Origin: UBA7803 sp047920935
GTDB taxonomy: Bacteria; Pseudomonadota; Gammaproteobacteria; Pseudomonadales; Azotimanducaceae
Length of the DNA: 14,883 nucleotides
Direction of reading: 5' to 3'
NCBI GenBank assembly: GCA_047920935.1
Contig: JBLRXD010000090.1
Span: forward strand, 1-14,883
Shown here: positions 1 through 6,801 of the stretch, piece by piece
Layout of the letters: each line of letters opens with the position of its first letter
How positions within the stretch are numbered: the first letter of the stretch is position 1
Made by a program: the position numbers and the translations under genes
Notes under the pieces: generated by a model
Seen by the model: the letters and a program-made list of their open reading frames with translations, nothing else
Databases searched by the model: none
What the model was told of the DNA's origin: nothing

Positions 1-27
1 GTCAACCGGGCGCGGCCGGTGCTGTGA
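1..27 (+). CDS. 3' end of an upstream plus-strand gene (partial)
   Basis: Reading from base 1, eight sense codons (VNRARPVL) are followed by TGA at 25-27. The stop overlaps the GTG at 24-26 of the next small ORF in a GTGA arrangement, which is typical of coupled genes. Only eight codons are visible, so neither the product nor the reality of the gene can be judged from this window. The call rests on the overlap geometry alone. Confidence 0.25.
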   Translation, partial: VNRARPVL

Positions 28-224
28 AGATGTCAACCAAGGATGCGGCCCGCCTGGCGCGGCTCGCCACAGCGCGGCGGGAACTGCTGCGTCCTTGTGT
101 CGATGCGCTTGCAGCGCAGGCTTTTGTCATGCCGCCTGAGGAGCTGGCAGCGTTGTTGCCCTGGGAGTGCTTTCGCGGCGGCGTGGTCAGCTGCGGTTGT
201 GCAGCAGACGCAGGTTTGGTTTGA
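24..224 (+). CDS. Small hypothetical protein (66 residues), doubtful
   Basis: This ORF starts at GTG 24, or at ATG 30 two codons later, and ends at TGA 222-224. The GTG overlaps the stop of an upstream frame by 4 nt, which argues for translational coupling. The product is Ala/Leu-rich and looks helical (ARLARLATARRELL near the N-terminus, PPEELAALLPW in the middle) with three cysteines near the C-terminus. I recognise no family. The last 38 nt overlap the 3' end of the convergent PAS-GGDEF-EAL gene. There is no clear Shine-Dalgarno sequence. It could be a real small gene ending an operon that begins outside the window, or a chance ORF in GC-rich DNA. It is the only sizeable ORF covering 1-186. 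Confidence 0.35.
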   Translation: MKMSTKDAARLARLATARRELLRPCVDALAAQAFVMPPEELAALLPWECFRGGVVSCGCAADAGLV

Positions 225-3126
225 GCGCGACGCGGGTGTCTTCCAGAGTCAGTGCCCGGCTGAACAGATAGCCCTGGGCGTAGTCGCAGCGCTGCTCGAC
301 GAGAAATTCCAGCTGCTCCTGGGTCTCCACCCCTTCCGCGACCACGTTCAACTTCAGTCGGTGTGCCATGGCGATGACGGCGGCGGTGATTTCCGTATCG
401 TCGCTGCTTGCAGGGATGTCGGCAATGAACGAACGATCCACCTTGACCGTGCTGATGGGGAATTTCTTCAGGTAGTTGAGGGACGAATAGCCGGTACCGA
501 AGTCGTCGATGGCGAGCCGGATGCCCAGTTGGTGCAGCTGATCGATGATGCTGGCCGCGGCCTCCACGTCCTGCATCAGCATGGTCTCGGTGATCTCGAC
601 CTCAAGGCTCGACGCGGCGAGGTTCGCCTGCTGCAGGCTGCGGCGGATGTTCTCTACCAGGTTGGGATCGCGGAACTGCCTCGGCGATATGTTCACCGCA
701 ATGGACAACGGCTCGCCGCGTTGATCTGCCAGCAGCCTTCCCGCGGCACACGCCTGCTCGATGACCCAGTTGCCGATTTCGACAATGGCGCCGGTATCCT
801 CGGCGATGCCGATGAACTCGTCCGGCGGCACCAGCCCTCGCTCAGGGTGATTCCAGCGGATCAGACACTCCACCGCGACGATGGCGTAGTCCGTCAGGCG
901 GACGATCGGCTGAAAGTAAAGCTCGAACTCGCCGCGCTCGAGCGCGCTGCGCAACTCGTACTCGGTGCGCAGCCGGCGCTCTGCATTGGTGTTCAGCTCT
1001 TCGCTGTAGAATTGATAGTTGTCGCGACCCTTCTCCTTGGCTCGATACATGGCAAGGTCCGCATTCTTCAGCAACTGGTTGGGTTCCAGGCCATCGTCGG
1101 GTAGCACGGTAATGCCGATGCTGGTGGTGATCACCAGGTCGTGTCCCGAAATGCTGGTAGGCCGCTGCAGCTCGCGCAGAATCTTCGCAGCCACGTTTCC
1201 GGCATGCTCCGGCGCGTCGATGTCGTAGAGCAGGATGGTGAACTCGTCGCCGCCGGTGCGGCCCACGGTGTCTTCCTTGCGCACGCAACGCAGCAGTCGG
1301 CGTGCCACCTCGCGCAGCAGTGCGTCGCCGCTCTCGTGCCCCAGGGTATCGTTGACGCGCTTGAATTGATCGAGATCCAGGTACAGCAGCGCGGCGCGTT
1401 CTTGGTGGCGGCGGCAATGCTCGACCGCCTGCTGCAGCCGGTCGTTGAACAGACGCCGATTGGCAAGCTCCGTCAGCGTATCGTAAAACGCCAGGCGCTC
1501 CATCCGCTGCTGGCTGTACTTCATCTCGGTGATGTCGGCGATCTGCATGATGCAGTACAGCGGCTCGCCGTTGCTGGCCCGCTGCAGCACCATGTGGCAG
1601 TTGGTCCAGATCTCCGTGCCGTTGGCGCACAGCATGCGCCGTTCGGAGCGGAAGGTGGGCTCGCTGGCGCGCAGCAGACGGGCGAGTTGCTCCTGCATGG
1701 CGGCACGTTCGTCTTCAGGCACCAGGCTCGAAATCCGCACGGTGTTGAGTGCCTGAGGAGGGTAGTGGAGGATTTCGGCGGCGAAGCGGTTGGCCTGAAA
1801 GATCTGGCCTTGGGCATCGAGCAGCAGAATGCCGATGGGCGCGTTCTCGAACGCGCCACGAAAGCGCTCTTCGCTGCGCCGCAGCTGCTCCTGGGCGTGG
1901 CGCAGCTGACTGACGTCTCTGACGATGCACACCAGGCACTCCTCGCCGTCGATCTGCGTCAGAGTCCCACTCACCAGCGCAGGCAGCTCGTTGCCGTTCT
2001 TTCTGCGGAACACCATCTCGCGGTTGGCGATACGACCGTCTTCGGTCAGCGCGCTGATCGTGGCTTGCAACGTTCCCGAGTCCATGACCGGATCGAACAC
2101 GCCGATGTGCCGGCCCACCAGCTCGTCGGCGGAGTAGCCGGAGCCGGCGAGAAACGCCGGGTTGACGTCGCAGATGGTCAGGCTCGGGTGCTTCAGAATG
2201 ACGATGCCGTCGGGGCTCTGAGTGAATACCTGGGCGAACTTTTCTTCGCTGCTACGCGCTGCAGACTCCGCTTCCAGGCGCTTCGAAATGTCGCGAGCGA
2301 TGCACAGCACGCACAACTCACCGTCCAGCTCGATGTAGCGCAGCGAGATCTCCACCGACAGGGTCTCACCGTTGACGGTGCGCAGTCGCGCCTCCAGATT
2401 GGTGGCGCTGCGCTGGCGGGTGAACACGCTCAAGAGTGCGTCGCGCTCGGCAGAATCTACCCACAGGTCGAGATCCAGCTCCCGCTGCCCTACCGCCTGC
2501 TCCCGGGTGTAGCCCAGCAGCCGGGTGAAGCCCTCGTTGAAATCGATGACGATGCCGTCGCGCTGGCGCACGATGAGAATCGCATCCGGGCTGGAGTGGA
2601 ATATCCGCGAGAATCGATCAGCGCTGTTGCCCAAGGTGACCGACGACCTGCGCCCTTGGCTGATTACCAGGCCTTGCAGCACCAGGGTGCCGTCGTGCCG
2701 GGCGCGTAGGCTCAGCTTCAACGGCGGGGTGGCGGTGGGGATGCCGTCGCCTTCGTCGCTTTGCAGCCGCAGCACCGGCAGCTGCAGTTCCTGGCCGTGC
2801 TCGGTTCGCGCCGAACTCACCGCCTTGGCCAGAGGGCTGCGGGTGTGTTCTGGCACGAGGTCGTAGACGCTGGAGCCCACCAGCGACTGCGGCTGCGATG
2901 ACAGCAACGCGATAGCTTTCCCGGAGATATGGGTGATCCGGTCGTCAGCGTCGACTTCCAGGGTCAGGTCTACCTCCGGCTCGCCGTAGGTCGGCAGTGC
3001 GTCGCCCAGAGCGGCTGCCGGAGCTGGCTGATCGGCGGCCTCCTGCGCTGGTGCGGCGCCGTCGCGCCGTTTCAGCCATTGGGGAAGGGAGGCTGCCCAG
3101 GACCGCGATTCGAACTGCTTGATCAT
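187..3126 (-). CDS. Multi-PAS GGDEF-EAL protein (c-di-GMP cyclase/phosphodiesterase)
   Basis: A 979-residue cytosolic signalling protein that probably makes and/or degrades cyclic di-GMP. The first-ATG start at 3126 was chosen because the longer reading begins with TTG (3174) inside the divergent promoter region. Domain order, numbered from that ATG: a divergent PAS-like region at about 52-158, then PAS domains at about 171-281, 297-405 and 419-534, GGDEF at about 539-709 and EAL at about 721-969. The GGDEF motif is intact at 625-629, and an RxxD inhibitory site (RKED, 616-619) sits five residues before it, so cyclase activity with product inhibition is expected. The EAL signature reads ECL (753-755). 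The other catalytic elements look intact: NISPRQF, DDFG at 874-877, VKVDRSF, AEGVET and AQGYLFSRAL. There is no transmembrane segment or signal peptide, so input is probably a cytosolic ligand sensed by the PAS domains. Family assignment is secure; the ligand and net activity are unknown. Confidence 0.96.
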   Translation of the reverse strand: MIKQFESRSWAASLPQWLKRRDGAAPAQEAADQPAPAAALGDALPTYGEPEVDLTLEVDADDRITHISGKAIALLSSQPQSLVGSSVYDLVPEHTRSPLAKAVSSARTEHGQELQLPVLRLQSDEGDGIPTATPPLKLSLRARHDGTLVLQGLVISQGRRSSVTLGNSADRFSRIFHSSPDAILIVRQRDGIVIDFNEGFTRLLGYTREQAVGQRELDLDLWVDSAERDALLSVFTRQRSATNLEARLRTVNGETLSVEISLRYIELDGELCVLCIARDISKRLEAESAARSSEEKFAQVFTQSPDGIVILKHPSLTICDVNPAFLAGSGYSADELVGRHIGVFDPVMDSGTLQATISALTEDGRIANREMVFRRKNGNELPALVSGTLTQIDGEECLVCIVRDVSQLRHAQEQLRRSEERFRGAFENAPIGILLLDAQGQIFQANRFAAEILHYPPQALNTVRISSLVPEDERAAMQEQLARLLRASEPTFRSERRMLCANGTEIWTNCHMVLQRASNGEPLYCIMQIADITEMKYSQQRMERLAFYDTLTELANRRLFNDRLQQAVEHCRRHQERAALLYLDLDQFKRVNDTLGHESGDALLREVARRLLRCVRKEDTVGRTGGDEFTILLYDIDAPEHAGNVAAKILRELQRPTSISGHDLVITTSIGITVLPDDGLEPNQLLKNADLAMYRAKEKGRDNYQFYSEELNTNAERRLRTEYELRSALERGEFELYFQPIVRLTDYAIVAVECLIRWNHPERGLVPPDEFIGIAEDTGAIVEIGNWVIEQACAAGRLLADQRGEPLSIAVNISPRQFRDPNLVENIRRSLQQANLAASSLEVEITETMLMQDVEAAASIIDQLHQLGIRLAIDDFGTGYSSLNYLKKFPISTVKVDRSFIADIPASSDDTEITAAVIAMAHRLKLNVVAEGVETQEQLEFLVEQRCDYAQGYLFSRALTLEDTRVALKPNLRLLHNRS

Positions 3127-3134
3127 CGTGGAGA

Positions 3135-3164
3135 TTGTTTCCGTCGCGTTCCGCTGGCTATGCT
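3135..3164 (+). promoter_or_regulatory. Candidate sigma70 promoter for the yjbQ-like gene
   Basis: TTGTTT (3135-3140) and TATGCT (3159-3164) are separated by 18 nt. The -10 matches TATAAT at four of six positions and the -35 only in its TTG. The predicted start near 3171 would leave a leader of about 23 nt containing AAGG (3183-3186) before ATG 3194. It lies in the 67-bp gap between divergent genes, where a promoter is needed. This is pattern matching only. Confidence 0.3.
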
Positions 3165-3193
3165 GGGCGGCCAAGCCCGGTTAAGGTCGCTTG

Positions 3194-3607
3194 ATGAACT
3201 ATAGGTTGAAGCTATCCGTCGGCGGCCAGGGCCTCCACGACATCACGCACAAAGTGCTGCAGGTGGTCGAAGGTTCCGGCGTAACTGAGGGCTGCGTCAC
3301 GCTTTTCATCCGTCACACGTCCGCGAGCCTGGTGATACAGGAGAACGCCGACCGCAGCGTGCGGGTCGATCTCGAAGGCTGGTTGAACCGGCTGGTGCCC
3401 GAGGACGACAGTCTCTACACCCACACGGTGGAGGGGTCCGACGATATGCCGGCACACATCAAGAGCGCGCTCACGGCCACCAGCCTGTCGATTCCCCTGA
3501 TGGCAGGAAGTCTGGCGTTGGGAACCTGGCAGGGCATCTATCTGTGGGAGCATCGCCACCGTCGCGGCGAGCGCGAACTCATCGTTACGGTGATGGGCGA
3601 TTCCTGA
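3194..3607 (+). CDS. yjbQ: YjbQ/UPF0047 family protein
   Basis: A 137-residue protein of the YjbQ (UPF0047) family, which is usually annotated as a secondary thiamine-phosphate synthase enzyme because the E. coli member can replace thiE weakly. The true cellular role is unsettled. Family hallmarks are all visible: HTSASL (41-46), QENAD (49-53), DDMPAHIK (83-90) and GTWQGIYLWEHR (110-121), with histidines likely to bind a metal or phosphate. Length matches the family (about 130-140). ATG 3194 was chosen over the in-frame TTG one codon earlier; AAGG at 3183-3186 is suitably placed. The gene is divergent from the cyclic-di-GMP protein, and its last 23 nt overlap the 3' end of the convergent minus-strand gene. 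Confidence 0.93.
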   Translation: MNYRLKLSVGGQGLHDITHKVLQVVEGSGVTEGCVTLFIRHTSASLVIQENADRSVRVDLEGWLNRLVPEDDSLYTHTVEGSDDMPAHIKSALTATSLSIPLMAGSLALGTWQGIYLWEHRHRRGERELIVTVMGDS

Positions 3608-4001
3608 TCTCGTCCATCCAGCGGCGGTGACCCTCCGGGTCGAGAATGATGGAAGCGAAGTAGAGCAGCATGTCCCGGTGGTCGGCGCTGACCCGGGCCG
3701 CTGCCATGGCCTGCTCGCCGGCTTTGCTGTCGAGGTAGCGAAACGACTGCGTCAGGGTCTCGTTCGCGCCGAGCACCGTCGCGATTCGCTGGTTGAGCAG
3801 ATCGTGTAACGGCTCCAGTTGCGCCTCCTCCAACCCCACGTCTTCTGGCGATAGCACCACGTTTACCCAGAGCGTGCAGATCAGAATGCGATACAGGGAT
3901 CGGTCAATGATGCCGTCGGCCACGGCCGCTCGCTGCTCCAGGTCGTCGAGAACCGGAGCGAAGCGATGGCCGAGTTGCTCATGCAGCGCCGAATTCCCCA
4001 T
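3585..4001 (-). CDS. Hypothetical protein (138 residues), partner of the ferritin-like gene
   Basis: I do not recognise this family. The start is ATG 4001, 11 nt after the stop of the upstream ferritin-like gene, so the two are almost certainly co-transcribed; no strong ribosome site is visible between them. The product is soluble and mostly helical. It has an acidic N-terminal half (LDDLEQRAAVADGIIDRSL near 18-36), a hydrophobic stretch around 38-50 (RILICTLWVNVVL) too short and mixed to be a convincing membrane segment, and a C-terminal piece with DHRDMLLYFASIILDPEGHR (107-126). There is no signal peptide. Its 3' end overlaps the convergent yjbQ-like gene by 23 nt. Context suggests it acts with the ferritin-like protein, but no activity can be assigned. 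Confidence 0.8.
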   Translation of the reverse strand: MGNSALHEQLGHRFAPVLDDLEQRAAVADGIIDRSLYRILICTLWVNVVLSPEDVGLEEAQLEPLHDLLNQRIATVLGANETLTQSFRYLDSKAGEQAMAAARVSADHRDMLLYFASIILDPEGHRRWMDEIRNRPSP

Positions 4002-4012
4002 GCGACTGCGGG

Positions 4013-4567
4013 CTAACGCCGTAACTGCTTGAATTGCTCGATAGTCTCGGCAAGCCGGTCGATGCGCGCGGCGATGTCGGCGAGCAGCGGATCGTCGTCC
4101 CCGTTGGCGGACGACGCGGCGGCTTCGGTGAGGTGCCATGCCGCCCGCAGCTGCCGCTCGCTGTCGCGTTCTTCGGCGATGAAGCGGCCGAGCAGGGCGC
4201 CGGTCTGCGGGTCGATGCTACGATCGTCGAACACCCGAGCCAGTGGGTCGTCGCCTTCGTTTTCCTCCCGCGCGCCGTAGCCCAGCACCTGCTGGAACTT
4301 ATCCCGGTCGCTGGCGTTGGAGCGGGCGGCGGCCAGGGACTCGTCGAAGGCCGGATTGGCGGTCTCTTTGACTCCGTAGCCAAGCTCGCAAAGGCGTTTT
4401 TCGAAGGCCGCTGCGTGCTCCTGCTCACGAATGGCGACCATGTTCAGGACGCTCGCCAGCTCGCGATCTCCGGTGACGCTGCACCATGCGGACAGCACCG
4501 CGTGGCCGCGGCGTTCGCCGACTGCGATGGCGTTCAGCAGACCCAGGTACGTAGGCTTGTCGCTCAT
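4013..4567 (-). CDS. Ferritin-like (rubrerythrin-type fold) hypothetical protein
   Basis: A 184-residue protein whose first two-thirds resemble a four-helix ferritin-like bundle. Helix 1 carries E18 (GERRGHAVLSAW), helix 2 an ExxH at 48-51 (REQEHAAAFEKRL), and a later helix an E133xxxE137 pattern (AEERDSERQLRAAWH). These are the sort of carboxylate/His ligands that hold a diiron site, but a complete second ExxH is not seen, so metal binding is an inference. After an acidic linker (NGDDDP, 155-160) comes a short predicted coiled coil (LLADIAARIDRLAETIEQFK), perhaps for oligomerisation. The start ATG 4567 is preceded by GGAG at good spacing. It is the first gene of a two-gene operon and is divergent from the acyl-CoA dehydrogenase operon. 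The fold call is moderate; function is unknown. Confidence 0.8.
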   Translation of the reverse strand: MSDKPTYLGLLNAIAVGERRGHAVLSAWCSVTGDRELASVLNMVAIREQEHAAAFEKRLCELGYGVKETANPAFDESLAAARSNASDRDKFQQVLGYGAREENEGDDPLARVFDDRSIDPQTGALLGRFIAEERDSERQLRAAWHLTEAAASSANGDDDPLLADIAARIDRLAETIEQFKQLRR

Positions 4568-4594
4568 TTGCGGCTCCGATGGTTCGACTTCCGC

Positions 4595-4623
4595 AGTGTA
4601 CGGAGGCCGCAGCTCCCGGACAA
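4595..4623 (-). promoter_or_regulatory. Candidate sigma70 promoter for the ferritin-like operon
   Basis: On the minus strand TTGTCC (4618-4623) and TACACT (4595-4600) are separated by exactly 17 nt. Each matches the sigma70 consensus at four of six positions. The predicted start near 4588 gives a leader of about 20 nt that includes the GGAG before ATG 4567. It stands back to back with a plus-strand candidate 12 nt away. Confidence 0.42.
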
Positions 4624-4635
4624 CGACCCGGTGGT

Positions 4636-4664
4636 TTGCAAAGCAGGAACGCTGCCAGTAACTT
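4636..4664 (+). promoter_or_regulatory. Candidate sigma70 promoter for the acyl-CoA dehydrogenase operon
   Basis: TTGCAA (4636-4641) and TAACTT (4659-4664) are 17 nt apart. The predicted start near 4671 leaves about 26 nt before GTG 4697. The -35 matches the consensus at four of six positions; the -10 retains the important TA...T. With the divergent minus-strand candidate at 4595-4623, a regulator bound at about 4600-4660 could affect both operons, although no clear operator palindrome is visible. Confidence 0.38.
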
Positions 4665-4696
4665 AGCGATCCCCCTGATTACCAGAGCGCGTCCCA

Positions 4697-5839
4697 GTGC
4701 TGCAGTTCGATCGAGTTACGCTCCCGGAATCGAGTGAGGCGCTGCGCGCCGAGGTGCGAGAGTTCCTGCGGGAATCCGCCGAGCATCTGCAACATCCCAA
4801 CTCCGACTTCACCACCGGCCACGACCCCGAGTTCTCGCGCAAGTTGGGCGCTCGAGGCTGGATCGGCATGACCTGGCCGAAGCAATACGGCGGCGGGGAA
4901 CGCAGCTTCTTCGACCGCTACGTGGTCACCGAAGAGCTGCTGGCCGCCGGTGCGCCGGTGAGCGCTCACTGGATCGCCGATCGGCAGAGCGGCAACCTGC
5001 TGCTGCGGTTCGGCACCGAGCCGCAGCGGCAGCGCTATCTGCCGCCCATCGCCCGTGGCGAAAGTTACTTCTCCATCGGCATGAGCGAGCCGAATTCGGG
5101 TTCTGACCTGGCCTCGGTGCGAACGACCGCGAAGCCGGTGGATGGCGGCTGGTTGATCAACGGCACCAAGCTGTGGTCAACGGACGCGCACCGCAATCAC
5201 TTCATGATCGCACTGGTGCGCACGCAGCCGCCGTCTGACAATCGCCACGCGGGATTTTCCCAGATCATCGTCGATCTGCACGAGGACGGCGCGCAGATCC
5301 GACCGATCCGCAACATGGCCGGGGGCGAAGATTTCAACGAGGTCGTGTTCGAGGACGTGCTGGTGCCGGAGGACCGGGTGGTGGGCGAGCCCGGCAAGGG
5401 CTGGGGCCAGGTCACCAGCGAGCTGGCGTACGAGCGCAGCGGCCCCGAGCGGTTCCTCTCGGCGTTTCGCGTCTTCGTCGAACTGGTGCGAGCCGCCGGT
5501 GACGCTCCGGAACCGCAGCTTGCCAGCGCCATCGGCCGGCTCGGCGCGCACCTGCTGGCGTTGCGTCGCATGTCCATCTCCGTGGCCGGCATGCTCGAGG
5601 ATGGCAAGAGCCCGGAGGTCGAGGCGGCGCTGGTGAAGGAGTTGGGGAACAACTTCGAGAAGCTGCTGCCGGAGGTGGCGCGGCTGGCGGCTACCGGCCT
5701 TGCCGACACCGACGGCGCCCACCGGCGGTTTCGCCAGGCGTTCACCGACACGCTGCTGTTGTCACCTTCTTTCACCATTCGCGGTGGTACCCGGGAGATT
5801 CTCCGCGGGGTCATCGCCAGAGGCCTGGGGCTGCGCTGA
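4697..5839 (+). CDS. Acyl-CoA dehydrogenase, full-length subunit
   Basis: A 380-residue FAD-dependent acyl-CoA dehydrogenase that would introduce an alpha,beta double bond into an acyl-CoA. An in-frame stop at 4676-4678 leaves GTG 4697 as the only sensible start. The family signature GMSEPNSGSDLAS (128-140) forms the FAD/substrate loop, and GWLINGTKLWSTDA follows. The C-terminus reads IRGGTREILRGVIARG, so the MCAD-type catalytic Glu is absent there. E246 in AYERSGPERF lies where the helix-G base of isovaleryl- and FadE26-type enzymes is found. The gene overlaps the next dehydrogenase-like gene by 1 nt (TGATG). The pairing resembles heteromeric enzymes such as the mycobacterial ChsE/FadE pairs for steroid side chains. 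Family is certain; substrate is unknown. Confidence 0.95.
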   Translation: MLQFDRVTLPESSEALRAEVREFLRESAEHLQHPNSDFTTGHDPEFSRKLGARGWIGMTWPKQYGGGERSFFDRYVVTEELLAAGAPVSAHWIADRQSGNLLLRFGTEPQRQRYLPPIARGESYFSIGMSEPNSGSDLASVRTTAKPVDGGWLINGTKLWSTDAHRNHFMIALVRTQPPSDNRHAGFSQIIVDLHEDGAQIRPIRNMAGGEDFNEVVFEDVLVPEDRVVGEPGKGWGQVTSELAYERSGPERFLSAFRVFVELVRAAGDAPEPQLASAIGRLGAHLLALRRMSISVAGMLEDGKSPEVEAALVKELGNNFEKLLPEVARLAATGLADTDGAHRRFRQAFTDTLLLSPSFTIRGGTREILRGVIARGLGLR

Positions 5840-6801
5840 TGGACCACGACAACTTACTCGTCGACGCGGCGGCGCGCATCTTCGCCGATCTCTGTGACAA
5901 GCCGCTGCTCGACGTCGCCGAGCGCGGCGAGTTTCCGGCCGCTTTATGGTCCACCCTGAGGGAGAACGGCTTCCACGAACTGGCTATGCCCGACAGCGGC
6001 GTGGAACTGGCGGGAGCCTTCGCCGTTATCCGCCAGAGCGGCCGCCATGCGCTGCCGCTGCCGCTGGCCGAGATTCTCCTCGCCAACCGCTGGCTCGGCG
6101 CCAGCGACCGGCTCGCCACCATCGGCCTGGTAGCGGGTGAGCAGATCATCGAGGTGCCCTGGGGGCGCCGCGCGGAACTGGTGCTCGGCATCGATGTGCA
6201 GCGTGATGCTTACGTGGTCGTTCATCGGGATGCTGCCGGCGAAGACGTCGGTACTTCCAGCAATCTGGCCGGTGAGCCAAGAGACGTGCTCGAGGTGCCG
6301 GCGGGCGCCGAATGGGTGCCGCTCACCGAGCCTGCCTACGCTTACCTGGCGCTGAGTCGCGCAGTGGCCACCGCGGGTTGCCTGCAGCGGGTGCTGGAAC
6401 TCAGCCTGCAGTATGCCAACGAACGCGAGCAGTTCGGCCGGGCCATCGGCAAGTTTCAGGCGATACAGCACAGTCTGGCGGTGATGGCCGGCGAGGTCGC
6501 GGCGGCTTCGCGCGCCGCCGACGCGGCCGTCGATGCCCTGGACGGCGATCGCTTCGAACTCGAGGTGGCAGCCGCGAAGGCTCGCGTGGGGGAAGCGGCC
6601 GGAGTGGTCGCCGAAAGCGCGCATCAGATCCACGGCGCCATGGGCTACACCCACGAGCACCAGCTGCATCATTTCACCCGTCGCGCCTGGGCGTGGCGGG
6701 ACGAGTACGGCAACGAAGCGTTCTGGCAGCAGCACCTGGGTCGGCATCTGGCCAGCCTCGGCGCAGATCGCCTGTGGGATTTCCTCGCCACTCGTGGCTG
6801 A
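5839..6801 (+). CDS. Short acyl-CoA dehydrogenase-like subunit
   Basis: A 320-residue protein, shorter than a typical 380-residue acyl-CoA dehydrogenase. The C-terminal domain is well preserved: NEREQFGRAIGKFQAIQH (194-211) and QIHGAMGYTHEHQLHHFTRR (263-282) are the usual FAD-contact and subunit-interface motifs. The N-terminal and middle beta domains are reduced, and the GMSEPNSGSDL-type loop seen in its partner is not recognisable. This is the pattern of the non-catalytic partner in alpha2beta2 heteromers (FadE-type), where the two subunits share FAD sites. ATG 5839 overlaps the stop of the upstream gene (TGATG), implying balanced, coupled translation. Its own stop overlaps the start of the DUF523 gene. 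Family is clear; heteromer formation is inferred. Confidence 0.93.
   Translation: MDHDNLLVDAAARIFADLCDKPLLDVAERGEFPAALWSTLRENGFHELAMPDSGVELAGAFAVIRQSGRHALPLPLAEILLANRWLGASDRLATIGLVAGEQIIEVPWGRRAELVLGIDVQRDAYVVVHRDAAGEDVGTSSNLAGEPRDVLEVPAGAEWVPLTEPAYAYLALSRAVATAGCLQRVLELSLQYANEREQFGRAIGKFQAIQHSLAVMAGEVAAASRAADAAVDALDGDRFELEVAAAKARVGEAAGVVAESAHQIHGAMGYTHEHQLHHFTRRAWAWRDEYGNEAFWQQHLGRHLASLGADRLWDFLATRG

Noticed and set aside
43..2709. Long plus-strand frames (353 and 522 residues) opposite the PAS-GGDEF-EAL gene
   Set aside because: They have low-complexity composition rich in Arg, Gln, Ala and Val, no recognisable domain, and lie fully antisense to a gene with clear domains. Long antisense frames are expected in GC-rich DNA.
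3541..3560. TGTGGGAGCATCGCC, resembling a REP head
   Set aside because: It encodes the conserved LWEHRH segment of the YjbQ-like protein and lacks the second half of the palindrome.
4002..4139. N-terminal extension of the 138-residue hypothetical protein
   Set aside because: It would need a non-ATG start inside the ferritin-like gene and give an Arg-rich tail. ATG 4001 just after the upstream stop fits operon spacing.
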